Assembly: GCA_963726065.1 (NCBI GenBank)
Contig: CAVSAU010000013.1
Location: forward strand, 248,001 to 312,000
From: Neomesorhizobium sp963726065
Lineage (GTDB): Bacteria > Pseudomonadota > Alphaproteobacteria > Rhizobiales > Rhizobiaceae
Direction of reading: 5' to 3'
DNA length: 64,000 nt
This document shows, one piece after another, positions 1 through 8,095 of this stretch; the stretch's first letter is position 1; each line of letters begins with the position of its first letter. Made by a program: the position numbers and the translations under genes. The notes beneath the pieces are model-generated. The model had not been told where the DNA came from. It did no database searches and was given only the letters and a program-made list of their open reading frames with translations.

Positions 1-1326
1 CAGCTCTTCATCGCTTCGCTCCAACACATCCAGCAGTTGACGCGGGCTCGTCGGAATATCGCCGACCGCATAACCCTCGGCGGCGAGATCATGCAGCATC
101 GCCAGCACGCTTGCGGGTACGTCGAACCCGACGGCGTAGCCGGTGCGCCCGGCCGCGGCGGGATAGTCCGGGATCAGAACAACGAAGCTTGCGCTCGGCG
201 CGTGCGCGTCTGTTGCAACCGGATGAGTTTTTCCACACGCAGAGCTAGCTGTTCGATGCGGTCGGGCTCGGGCCGGTTGAGTAAGCCTCGGAAGCCAAGC
301 TGGTCGTTGCTTTGGCCCTCAGCCTTGAAGGCGATGGCGCCGGCGTGGATGCGGCCGTCGAGTTCCGGCAGCACCACGTGCATGGCAAGGTCGGCGGGCG
401 CCAGGCCGCGCTGATTGCTGGCCCACGCATCGCGCCGCGTGGTGGCGACGACGGCCTGCAGGACAGGCACGCCAACCCGGTCGAACAAGGTCTCCTCGCC
501 CGGTTCGGCGCCGCTTGCAAAGGCCGTGTTGGTGACAATCAGCGCCGGCGACAAAGCGGCAAGTGCCGCCTCCACAACCGCGAGCGATTCCTTGTCCTTG
601 AGGCTAGCGACAAAGATGGGCGCGGCAGCTATGCCCCTGGCGGTGAGCGCGGCAAAAAGCGCATCTATCGGAGCGACATCGGCGGCGAGCAGCATGGAGC
701 GGTAGAACAGGATTGGCGCGACCGGGGCGCCGGGCGCACTCGCCTTCCTGATCGCCGCCAGATCGACGATGCCCTTGCCCGGCAGGTAGAAACCGGCCTT
801 CGGCACCACAGCCGGTTCGGCTGCCCGCATCTCATGCCCGGCGAGCGTCGCCAGCCGGCTGGACCAGCCCGCTCATGTTGGCCGGGCCGCCCTCGCGGAA
901 ATAGGCGAGCAGGCCGTCGAGCTCGCCGCGCGACAGCGTCGAGGCCTCGATCAGACGTTCGTCGGTGTCACGGCATTCGCCGGGCAACAGCGCGAGCTTG
1001 ATGCCGCGTTCACGTGCTAGCGCCGCGAGCCGGTCGCAGCCGTAGCGCCACCATTCGTAGCCGCCGAGAATGCGCACCAGGATGACCTTGGCATGCATCG
1101 CGACGCTGTCGATCCACAGATCGACGGACATCGGATGCCGCAGTTCGCGCAGCGGCGCGAGCCGCATCGACGGCAGGCTTTTTGCGTCGGCCTGCCACGC
1201 CGCGGCGAGGCCAGCCAGATCGCTGTCGGTGAAGGACAACGCCACGATATCCGCCGGCGACTGCCGGAGATCGACCGGTTCGGCCAGATCGTCCAGCGAG
1301 GCGGATGTGGTGGCGAGGATGTGCAC
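1..1326 (-). CDS. cobN: Cobaltochelatase subunit CobN, N-terminal part (partial, frameshifted)
   Basis: CobN is the large subunit of the ATP-dependent cobaltochelatase that, with CobS and CobT, inserts cobalt into hydrogenobyrinic acid a,c-diamide in aerobic B12 synthesis. About 440 of the family's roughly 1250 residues are present; the rest lies beyond the left edge. The GTG start at 1326 has GGGAGC about 12 bases upstream and lies 16 bases after cobW. The protein breaks twice: near 860 an extra C seems inserted (the reading should continue as RLATLAGHE), and near 180 the frame changes again, with recognisable CobN sequence (PDYPAAAGRTGYAVGFDVP) continuing to base 1. Identification rests on overall resemblance and on the DUF1636-cobW-cobN order typical of rhizobia. 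Confidence 0.9.
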
Positions 1327-1342
1327 CCCGGAATGCTCCCTG

Positions 1343-2380
1343 TCAGCTTGCGAGGATGCGTTCGATCGCCGGGCGGTTCAAGCCCTTCAGTCCAATGACG
1401 ACGAGACGGCTGCGGCGGTCTTCGCCCGGCGCCCAGGCGCGGTCGAAATGATGGTTGACGCGCGGACCGACCGCCTGGACGAGAAGCCGCATCGGCTTGC
1501 CCTCGACATCTACGAATCCCTTCACCCGCAGCACGTTCTCGGCCTCGGCGGCTTCGGCCACCTTGCGGGCGAGATCGGCGGGCTGGGCGATCGACGGCAG
1601 CTCGATGACAAAACTGTCGAAATCGTCGTGCTCGTGATCGAAGGCGCCGTCGTGATGGGTCTTGCGGTTCTCGATGTCGTCCTCGACGGCAAGGCCGAGG
1701 CCGAGCAGCACCGACGCATCGACCTTGCCCTGGCTGGTCGGCACGATCTTCACCGCACGCGACAGATGTTCCGAGACGATGGCGTTGGCGCGTTCGCGGC
1801 CGGCGGCATCCATGAGGTCGCTCTTCGACAGGATGATGAGGTCGGCGCAGGCGACCTGGTCCTCGAAGACCTCCTCGACCGGGTCGTCATGGTCGAGCGA
1901 ATTGTCGGCCGAGCGTTGCGCCTGAAGGGCATCCATGTCGGCGGCGACGCGGCCGTCGGCCAAAGCGGGACCATCGACCACGGCAATGACGCCGTCGACG
2001 GTGACGCGGCTCTTCACCGACGGCCACTGGAAGGCCTGGACCAGGGGTTTCGGCAGCGCCAGGCCGGAGGTCTCGATGAGGATGTGGTCGACCCTCGGTT
2101 CGCGGGCGAGTATCTGGTCGAGCGCCGGCACGAAATCGTCGGCAACGGTGCAGCAGATGCAGCCATTGGCCAGTTCGACGATGTTTTCCTGCGGGCAGGC
2201 ATCGACCCCGCAGCCCTTGAGAATGTCGCCGTCGATGCCGACATCGCCGAACTCGTTGACGATGATGGCGAGGCGCTTGCCGCCGGCATTTTCGATGACG
2301 TTGCGGATCAGCGTGGTCTTTCCGGCACCCAGAAAGCCGGTGACGACGGTGCAGGGAACGCGTTCGGGCAGTGCGGTCAT
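1343..2380 (-). CDS. cobW: CobW, P-loop GTPase of cobalamin synthesis
   Basis: CobW is a G3E-family GTPase thought to deliver or handle cobalt for the cobaltochelatase. The N-terminal P-loop GFLGAGKTTL (about residues 15-24), the metal-binding CICC motif (about residue 74) and the SKSD-type guanine-specificity motif are all visible, followed by the C-terminal CobW domain with a His-rich stretch (HHDGAFDHEHDD). The protein is about 345 residues, normal for the family. The start at 2380 (MTALPERVPC) is chosen because it overlaps the stop of the upstream DUF1636 gene by ATGA; an upstream in-frame extension has no family similarity. It is translationally coupled in a riboswitch-led operon with cobN downstream. 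No frameshift seen. Confidence 0.95.
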   Translation of the reverse strand: MTALPERVPCTVVTGFLGAGKTTLIRNVIENAGGKRLAIIVNEFGDVGIDGDILKGCGVDACPQENIVELANGCICCTVADDFVPALDQILAREPRVDHILIETSGLALPKPLVQAFQWPSVKSRVTVDGVIAVVDGPALADGRVAADMDALQAQRSADNSLDHDDPVEEVFEDQVACADLIILSKSDLMDAAGRERANAIVSEHLSRAVKIVPTSQGKVDASVLLGLGLAVEDDIENRKTHHDGAFDHEHDDFDSFVIELPSIAQPADLARKVAEAAEAENVLRVKGFVDVEGKPMRLLVQAVGPRVNHHFDRAWAPGEDRRSRLVVIGLKGLNRPAIERILAS

Positions 2381-2799
2381 TTCGTTTCTTTCGTCAGGTC
2401 GAGGGGAGGAATGCGGGCGATCAGCCCGCGTTTCAGACTGTCGGGGCGGCCGCGCCACGGGATAAGCCCGTCCGCGGAACCGGCAAAAAGATTGGCGCCG
2501 GCGACAAGGTCGGCGCCGCTGTCGATCGCGAGGTCGCCGAACACATAGCTCCAGGCGCCCGGCTTGACGATGGCCGCGCTCAGCCGCCGCCTGCAGTTGC
2601 CGAGGCAGGAAACCGTGGCGACCCTGACGTGTGAGCCCGCCGCCGCGCGCAGCGTATCGACGGCAAGGTTTTCGCCGGCACGCGGATAGGCATCGGAGCC
2701 GGTATCATCGCGGCAGCTCTCGCAGACGACGATCGTCACCGCCGAGGCGTTTGCCAACGGCTCCGAGTTATCGTCTTCAGGGTTGGTGCTGACGTCCAC
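2377..2799 (-). CDS. DUF1636 metal-binding protein of the cobalamin operon
   Basis: A protein of about 140 residues of the DUF1636 family, small ferredoxin/thioredoxin-like proteins that recur beside cobW and cobN in proteobacteria. Two cysteine pairs are visible, CESC near residue 25 and CLGNC near residue 64, which suggests metal or Fe-S binding; the biochemical role is not established. The GTG start at 2799 (VDVSTNPEDD) is preferred over an upstream codon at 2874, because the homologous part begins after it and the segment before it runs toward the riboswitch. The gene is first in the operon, about 125 bases downstream of the B12 box, and its stop overlaps the cobW start. Confidence 0.8.
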   Translation of the reverse strand: MDVSTNPEDDNSEPLANASAVTIVVCESCRDDTGSDAYPRAGENLAVDTLRAAAGSHVRVATVSCLGNCRRRLSAAIVKPGAWSYVFGDLAIDSGADLVAGANLFAGSADGLIPWRGRPDSLKRGLIARIPPLDLTKETK

Positions 2800-2924
2800 G
2801 CATTGCACTCCGCGGCCAATGGCCAGACTAGCGGGGTGCGCGCGCATGCAATGGCGAACGAACGCCCATCGCACATCTGATTCCGACGCCAGGGCACCCC
2901 GCCCGGTTTCGGCATTACAGGTTC

Positions 2925-3112
2925 GGCGGCAGGTCTCCTGGCTCGCGCGTCATCGCCTTCTCCCGCCTTCCCGGAGACATCCTCCAGTGGCATTCGGTCG
3001 AGGCTCGTCGCTTACAGTTGCGGGGACAGCTGCGGATTGGAAACCAGGGTTTCGCACCGCATTCCCTCTTCGCCCTTCGCGTTGCCGCGAAGGGACCGTC
3101 GACGGCGGCGAA
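2925..3112 (-). promoter_or_regulatory. Cobalamin riboswitch upstream of DUF1636-cobW-cobN
   Basis: Read on the minus strand, the stretch shows the hallmarks of a cobalamin riboswitch: GGGAATGCGGTG in the 5' part, the core CCCCGCAACTGTAAGCG, then GCCACTGG, CGGGAAGGCGGG, and the B12 box AGCCAGGAGACCTGCC (2928-2943). Adenosylcobalamin binding normally turns off the downstream gene, here the DUF1636-cobW-cobN operon. The 5' boundary is approximate. Confidence 0.93.
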
Positions 3113-3229
3113 ATTACGCGCTGGCGAAGGGCTATGTCAACGCGGCCTGAACGGAATGGCCCGAAATGAGGACGGCTCGAATTGGGCGGGCAGAAGGGGT
3201 TTGCCGCCCGCGCAACTTCGTTTATAGTC

Positions 3230-3412
3230 GTGCGGTCGTCGGTTTTCGATAAGAACCGAAAGAGGGAATGCGGTAAGGACGGGAACGTTCGAGGCCGCGG
3301 CTGCCCCCGCAACTGTGTGCGGTTAGCTCCTCCCCAGGTGCCACTGGAAGCAATTCCGGGAAGGCGGGGAAGGAGTAGCGATCCGCAAGCCAGGAGACCT
3401 GCCGGCGACGCA
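3230..3412 (+). promoter_or_regulatory. Cobalamin riboswitch upstream of cbtB-cbtA-cobU-cobO
   Basis: The plus strand carries a second full cobalamin riboswitch: GGGAATGCGGTAAGG, the core CCCCCGCAACTGTGTGCGG, GCCACTGG, CCGGGAAGGCGGGGAAGG and the B12 box AGCCAGGAGACCTGCC at 3388-3403. A GC-rich hairpin (CCCTCGGGTGGAGGG, about 3429-3443) sits between the aptamer and the cbtB start and could be the expression platform. About 120 bases separate the 5' ends of the two opposed riboswitches. Confidence 0.94.
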
Positions 3413-3458
3413 ACGTAAATGCCAGGGACCCTCGGGTGGAGGGTGAGAGGACAATACA

Positions 3459-3639
3459 GTGACCACAGCAACCCATACGACCAGCGCCGCCGCATCTTCG
3501 GCTTCGCGCGTTTTCCAGCTCAGCCTTGTCGGCTCTGCTCGGCCTTTTCGTCGTCGGCTTCGTCGGCTTCTCTCATTTGGAAGTCGCCCACAACGCAGCG
3601 CATGACTATCGCCATTCGATGGCGTTTCCCTGCCACTGA
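3459..3639 (+). CDS. cbtB: CbtB, small cobalt-transporter subunit (frameshifted)
   Basis: CbtB is a short one-helix membrane protein that acts with CbtA in B12-riboswitch-controlled cobalt uptake. The GTG start at 3459 begins VTTATHTTSAAA; the helix LGLFVVGFVGFSHLEV and the histidine-rich C-terminus AAHDYRHSMAFPCH, typical of CbtB, are read in a different frame. One extra T near 3525 (CTTGTCGG where CTGTCGG is expected) explains the break. The restored product is about 59 residues, the normal family length. cbtA starts 15 bases after the stop. Confidence 0.85.
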
Positions 3640-3654
3640 CGAAAGCCAGACATC

Positions 3655-4418
3655 ATGACCCTTTTTCGTAACGTCGTGTTCGTCGCGGCGATCGCCGGGC
3701 TGTTGGCCGGCATCGTGATGACGGCAATGCAAGCGTATGCCACCGTGCCGCTGATCCTGCAGGCGGAGACATTCGAGAATGCCGAAGCCGCGCCGGTGCA
3801 CGACCATGCCGCCCCGGCCGACACTGGAGCCGCAACAACGCCGGAAGCGGCAGCACCTGCCGCGCATGAGCATGGCGAAGAAGCCTGGACGCCAGCCGAC
3901 GGCTTCGAGCGCTATGCCTACACGGCCGCCGCCAATGTCGTCACCGGCAATCGGCTTCGCGCTGATCCTGGTGGCCGTTTCGGAAGCCTTCGGTGGCATC
4001 CTCAGCTGGCGCCAGGGCCTGTTCTGGGGTTTTGCCGGCTTTGCCGTGTTCACGCTGGCTCCCGGCCTCGGCCTGCCGCCGGAACTGCCTGCAATGCCTG
4101 CCGCCGATCTCGCGGCGCGGCAGGTCTGGTGGATCGGCACTGTTGCCGCCACCGCGATCGGACTGGCGCTGATCGCCTTCCGCCGCTCGGCGCCGCTTGC
4201 CATTCTTGGCCTCGCGCTGATCGTCGCGCCGCATATCATCGGCGCGCCGCAGCCCGAAAGCCATGAATCGCCGATCCCGGCAAGACCTGCACCACCAGTT
4301 CGTGGTGGCCGCGACGGTGACCAGCCTGATCTTCTGGGTGGTGCTCGGCGGTCTGGTCGGCCTGATGCGTGGCCGTTTCATGGGATCCGAAACCGAACTG
4401 CAGCGCAGCTTTGCCTGA
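3655..4418 (+). CDS. cbtA: CbtA, cobalt-transporter membrane subunit (frameshifted)
   Basis: CbtA is a multi-helix membrane protein of B12-regulated cobalt uptake. From ATG 3655 the first helix (NVVFVAAIAGLLAGIVMTAM) is followed by the His-rich loops HDHAAP and AAHEHGEE. The frame breaks near 3945; homology continues as GFALILVAVSEAFGGILSW through further helices, then breaks again near 4275, and ends HQFVVAATVTSLIFWVVLGG...ELQRSFA at TGA 4416. The restored length of about 254 residues fits the family. It follows cbtB and overlaps the likely start of cobU. Confidence 0.88.
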
Positions 4419-4926
4419 CAATGGACGGCTGACACTGCTCATCGGCGGCGCGCGCTCCGGCAAGAGCGCGCATGCCGAGCAGCTGATGACCGCACTTCCC
4501 GCGCCGTGGACCTACATCGCCACGGCGCAATCCTTCGACGCCGAGATGGACGACCGCATCGCGCTGCACCAGGCACGCCGCGCCGCCGGCTGGGAGACCG
4601 TCGAGGAACCGCATGATCTCGCCGGCATTCTTGCCAATGTTCCCGCAGGCCGGCCTGTCCTGGTCGACTGCCTGACCTTGTGGCTGACCAACCGCATGCT
4701 GGCGGATGCCGATCTCGAGACCGAATGCGCGCTGCTGGAGGACGTGCTTGCAGCGCCACGCGGTCCCTGGTTCGTCGTCAGCAACGAGGTGGGCCTGGGC
4801 ATCGTTCCCGACAACGCGCTGGCCCGGCGCTTTCGCGACGCCGCCGGGCGGCTGAATCAGCGCGTCGCCGCAAGGGCGGACCGGGTGCTGTTCATGGTCG
4901 CCGGCCTTGCCATGCAGGTGAAATGA
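4411..4926 (+). CDS. cobU: Adenosylcobinamide kinase / adenosylcobinamide-phosphate guanylyltransferase
   Basis: This bifunctional enzyme (CobU, called CobP in Pseudomonas) phosphorylates adenosylcobinamide and transfers GMP to it in the nucleotide-loop assembly of B12. The P-loop GGARSGKSAH lies about 8 residues from the N-terminus, with YIATAQSFDAEM and the V(L)VDCLTLWLTN region following, as in the family. The start is unclear: there is no ATG in frame, and TTG 4411 (inside the end of cbtA) gives 171 residues, the usual length; GTG 4369 would add 14. The stop lies one base before the cobO start. No frameshift seen. Confidence 0.92.
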   Translation: MPDNGRLTLLIGGARSGKSAHAEQLMTALPAPWTYIATAQSFDAEMDDRIALHQARRAAGWETVEEPHDLAGILANVPAGRPVLVDCLTLWLTNRMLADADLETECALLEDVLAAPRGPWFVVSNEVGLGIVPDNALARRFRDAAGRLNQRVAARADRVLFMVAGLAMQVK

Positions 4927-4927
4927 G

Positions 4928-5536
4928 ATGAGCATCGACAGGGACAGCGAGCGCCACCGCGCCAAGATGGCCAAGCGCAAGGCGGTTCAGGACAAGGAAG
5001 TCGCCGAAAAGACCATCGAAAAGGGCCTGTTGATCGTCAACACCGGCCCCGGCAAGGGCAAGACCACCGCCGCGTTCGGGGTGGCATTGCGCATGCTGGG
5101 CTACGGCAAGAAGGTCGGCGTCGTGCAGTTCATCAAGGGCGCCTGGCACTCCGGCGAGAAGGACGCCTTCGCAGCCTTCGGCGAGCGCATCGTCTGGCAC
5201 ACGATGGGCGAAGGTTTCACCTGGGAAACGCAGGATCTGGCGCGCGACATCGCCGCCGCCGAGCGCGCCTGGACCAAGGCGCTGGAGTTGATGGCCGATC
5301 CGTCGATCAGCCTGGTCGTGCTCGACGAACTCAACATCGCGCTGCGCTACGACTATCTCGACCTCGGCAAGGTGGTCGACGCGCTGAAGTCGCGGCGCGG
5401 CGACCTGCATGTCGTCGTCACCGGCCGCAACGCCAAGCCGGCGCTGGTCGAGGCCGCCGACCTGGTAACCGAAATGACGGCGGTGAAGCACCATTTCGCG
5501 GCCGGCGTGAAGGCCCAGCAAGGCATCGAATTCTGA
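4928..5536 (+). CDS. cobO: Corrinoid adenosyltransferase CobO
   Basis: CobO transfers the 5'-deoxyadenosyl group from ATP to the reduced cobalt of cob(I)yrinic acid a,c-diamide. The 202-residue product shows the P-loop variant GPGKGKTTAAFG (about residues 40-51), VGVVQFIKG, the GEGFTWETQD segment and VVLDELNIALRYDYLDL, all diagnostic of the CobA/CobO/BtuR family. The ATG at 4928 follows the cobU stop directly. It is last in the riboswitch-led plus-strand operon and faces cbiB tail to tail 14 bases away. Confidence 0.96.
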   Translation: MSIDRDSERHRAKMAKRKAVQDKEVAEKTIEKGLLIVNTGPGKGKTTAAFGVALRMLGYGKKVGVVQFIKGAWHSGEKDAFAAFGERIVWHTMGEGFTWETQDLARDIAAAERAWTKALELMADPSISLVVLDELNIALRYDYLDLGKVVDALKSRRGDLHVVVTGRNAKPALVEAADLVTEMTAVKHHFAAGVKAQQGIEF

Positions 5537-5550
5537 TGTCCTACATCGCC

Positions 5551-6516
5551 TCAGGCGAGCAGGAACAGCGCCAGAAAACCAAACAGCCCGACCAGCAGCC
5601 AGTCGGCGACGCGGAAGATTTTCAGCGCGGCGCGGATATCTGCCGCCGTCGCCTCGCGCCTGCCGCCGGCGCCCATCGTGGCATCGTGAACCGTGACGCC
5701 GCCATAGACGCGAGGACCGGCGAGCGCCAGGCCAAGCGCGCCGGCCATTGCCGCTTCCGGCCAGCCGGCATTGGGGGAGCGGTGTTTTCCGGCGTCGCGC
5801 CAGACGGCCCGCCAGGCCTTTTCGGCCGAAGCGCCGCGAACGAAAAACGCCGCGCAGACGATCAGCAGCGCCGTCAGGCGCGAAGCCGGCAGGTTGATCA
5901 GATCGTCGAACCGCGCCGACGCCCAGCCGAAATCCTCGTGCTTTTCGGTGCGGTGGCCGATCATGGAATCGGCTGTGTTGACCGCCTTGTAGGCGGCGCC
6001 TCCAGCCAGCCCGCCGACGCCCAGCCAGAAGGCCGGCGCCACAATGCCGTCGGAAAAATTCTCGGCCAGGCTTTCGATGGCGGCACGGCTCACACCCGCT
6101 TCGTCCAGCCGGTCCGGATCGCGCCCGACGATCTGCGAAACGGCGATGCGCCCGGCCTCGAGGCCGCCGGTCTCCAGCGCCTGCGCCACCGCCGCGACGT
6201 GGCTTTCGAGGCTGTTCTGCGCCAGCAGACTGGTCGCCACGACAGCCGCAAGGATGATGCCGAACGGCAAGAGGGAGAAGACGCCGGAGACCATATCGGC
6301 AATCGCGGCCGGTATCAGAACGATGACGGCAAGGGCGAGTACGCCGTGCAGGCGGCGTCGCGACGGCTGCAGGGAGGGAAGGTTCAGCCTGGCGTCAAGC
6401 CACGAAATCAGGTTACCGATCCACATCACCGGATGGCCGATTAGCTTCAGCAGCGGCTGGGGGTAGCCGGTGAACCGTTCGGTCAAAAGGGCAAGAAAAG
6501 CGAGCAGTACTGACAT
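5551..6516 (-). CDS. cbiB: Adenosylcobinamide-phosphate synthase (CbiB/CobD)
   Basis: An inner-membrane enzyme that attaches (R)-1-amino-2-propanol phosphate to adenosylcobyric acid. The 321-residue product has several hydrophobic segments and the family blocks ERFTGYPQPLLKLIGHPVMW near the N-terminus, ESLAENFSDGIVAPAFW in the middle, and YKAVNTADSMIGHRTEKHEDFGWAS. The start at 6516 (MSVLLAFLAL) gives the usual N-terminus, but no good Shine-Dalgarno is visible; an ATG at 6537 is an alternative. Its ATG overlaps that of divergent cobC on the other strand. Called CobD in rhizobia and Pseudomonas. Confidence 0.94.
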   Translation of the reverse strand: MSVLLAFLALLTERFTGYPQPLLKLIGHPVMWIGNLISWLDARLNLPSLQPSRRRLHGVLALAVIVLIPAAIADMVSGVFSLLPFGIILAAVVATSLLAQNSLESHVAAVAQALETGGLEAGRIAVSQIVGRDPDRLDEAGVSRAAIESLAENFSDGIVAPAFWLGVGGLAGGAAYKAVNTADSMIGHRTEKHEDFGWASARFDDLINLPASRLTALLIVCAAFFVRGASAEKAWRAVWRDAGKHRSPNAGWPEAAMAGALGLALAGPRVYGGVTVHDATMGAGGRREATAADIRAALKIFRVADWLLVGLFGFLALFLLA

Positions 6517-7564
6517 GGCTTCCGGAGGCAAGGGCATTGCGGCGGTAACGGATCACGGCGGCAGCCTCGAGCGTGCAGGCGCGCTGTTTCCAGACGCACT
6601 GCTGCCCTGGATCGACCTTTCGACCGGGATCAACCCGCACCCCTACCCGCTTTTCGAGCTGCCTGCCACCGCCTTTTCCCGGCTGCCGGAGCCGGGGCGC
6701 AACCGCGAACTCGCCGCAGTTGCGGCTTCAGCCTATGGCGCGACCTCAAGCAGCCATGTGGTCCCCGCGCCGGGCACGCAGATCCTTTTGCCGCGCGTCG
6801 CATCGCTGGTCGCCGCCGGGCGCGCGATAGTGCTTGGCCCGACCTATGCCGAGCACCGGCGCGCCACAGTGATTGCAGGACACGCGGTCGAGGAAACCGA
6901 CGATTTCGAAAGGCTGGCGGACGCGGACCTCGCCATCGTCGTCAACCCCAACAATCCGGATGGGCGCGTGGTCGCCCGGGACGATCTTCTCGCTCTTGCC
7001 GAAACGCTGAGATTGCACGGGGGGTTGCTGGTCGTCGACGAAGCCTTCATGGATGTCGGACCGCTCGCGGAAAGCCTAGCGGGCGATGTCGCGTGCGGCG
7101 GCATCGTCGTATTGAAATCGTTCGGTAAGTTCTTCGGCCTCGCAGGAGTTAGGCTCGGTTTCGCCATCGCTTCGCCAGAGATAGCGGCGAGCCTGGACGA
7201 CCAACTCGGCCCGTGGGCAGTCGCAGGACCGGCTCTTGAGATCGGAATTCACGCACTTGCCGACAAGCACTGGCAGGAGACCATGCGTACGAGGCTTGCC
7301 GGGGAGGCCCGAAGGCTTGACGGGCTGCTCGCCGGCCATGACATTCCGGTGATGGGTGGCACCAGCCTTTTTCGTTACGCACAGATGCCCGGCGCCGGCG
7401 CGCTGTTTTCCGTGCTTGGCGTCCACGGCATTCTGGCGCGGAATTTTGCGGAGCGGCCGGACCGTCTCCGGTTCGGGCTGCCGGCCAACGAAAACGAATG
7501 GGACAGGCTCGGCGAGGCGCTTGCAGTCTGGAGCGGCAGAATCTGGGAAAGAGTGTGCAAATGA
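6515..7564 (+). CDS. cobC: Threonine-phosphate decarboxylase-like aminotransferase CobC
   Basis: A PLP-dependent fold-type I enzyme that supplies aminopropanol phosphate (from L-threonine phosphate) for cobalamin. The 349-residue product shows LSTGINPHPYP near the N-terminus, the VNPNNPDGR motif, VVDEAFMDVGP with the PLP-pyridine aspartate, and the Schiff-base lysine in VVLKSFGKFFGLAGVRLGF. The start at ATG 6515 (MASGGKGIAAVTDHGG) overlaps the ATG of cbiB on the other strand; a Shine-Dalgarno-like GGAGG lies just inside the gene, so the true start could be slightly later. The stop overlaps the next gene by ATGA. Confidence 0.92.
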   Translation: MASGGKGIAAVTDHGGSLERAGALFPDALLPWIDLSTGINPHPYPLFELPATAFSRLPEPGRNRELAAVAASAYGATSSSHVVPAPGTQILLPRVASLVAAGRAIVLGPTYAEHRRATVIAGHAVEETDDFERLADADLAIVVNPNNPDGRVVARDDLLALAETLRLHGGLLVVDEAFMDVGPLAESLAGDVACGGIVVLKSFGKFFGLAGVRLGFAIASPEIAASLDDQLGPWAVAGPALEIGIHALADKHWQETMRTRLAGEARRLDGLLAGHDIPVMGGTSLFRYAQMPGAGALFSVLGVHGILARNFAERPDRLRFGLPANENEWDRLGEALAVWSGRIWERVCK

Positions 7565-8091
7565 TGATCCATGTCTGTTCGCTGACCCGGCTTCACGCCA
7601 CCGTCGCCGCCACTGGCGCCAGACGCGTCGTGTCGCTGCTCAGCGCCGGTACGATCGTGGAAAGGCCGGCCACGGTGGAGGAAGCCGACCACCTGCACCT
7701 TTCCATGCACGACATCGTCGATGCGCAACCCGATCTGGTGCTGCCAGGCCAGGCGCATGTCGAAAGGCTGCTGGAATTCGCCGCCGGCTGGGATCGCTCG
7801 AAGCCGCTGGTCGTGCACTGCTTTGCCGGCATCAGCCGCTCGACGGCGGCCGCCTATATAATCGCCGCGGCATTGTCGCCGCAGCGCGACGAAATCGAGC
7901 TGGCGCAGACGCTGCGGAAACTGTCGCCGTCTGCGACGCCCAATGCGCGGCTTGTTGCAATCGCCGACGAATTGCTGGGCCGCGACGGACGCATGGTAGC
8001 CGCCATCACAGCCATCGGCCGAGGCGCCGATGCCTACGAAGGCGTGCCCTTCGCGCTGGAACTCACCCCTGCGCCATTGGCACCGGCGTAA
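7561..8091 (+). CDS. Dual-specificity/tyrosine phosphatase-like protein
   Basis: A 176-residue protein with the cysteine phosphatase signature HCFAGISRST (Cx5R, about residues 87-96) and a plausible upstream general acid in SMHDIVD. It starts at ATG 7561, overlapping the cobC stop (ATGA), so it is translationally coupled to cobC. Related small phosphatases follow cobalamin genes in other rhizobia, but no substrate is known. A corrinoid or nucleotide-loop phosphatase role is conceivable only from context; protein tyrosine phosphatase activity is equally possible. Confidence 0.8.
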   Translation: MMIHVCSLTRLHATVAATGARRVVSLLSAGTIVERPATVEEADHLHLSMHDIVDAQPDLVLPGQAHVERLLEFAAGWDRSKPLVVHCFAGISRSTAAAYIIAAALSPQRDEIELAQTLRKLSPSATPNARLVAIADELLGRDGRMVAAITAIGRGADAYEGVPFALELTPAPLAPA

Positions 8092-8095
8092 CCGC

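Noticed and set aside
1070..2548. A 492-codon open frame on the plus strand
   Set aside because: It lies antisense to cobN and cobW, whose motifs are clear; long antisense frames are common in DNA this GC-rich.
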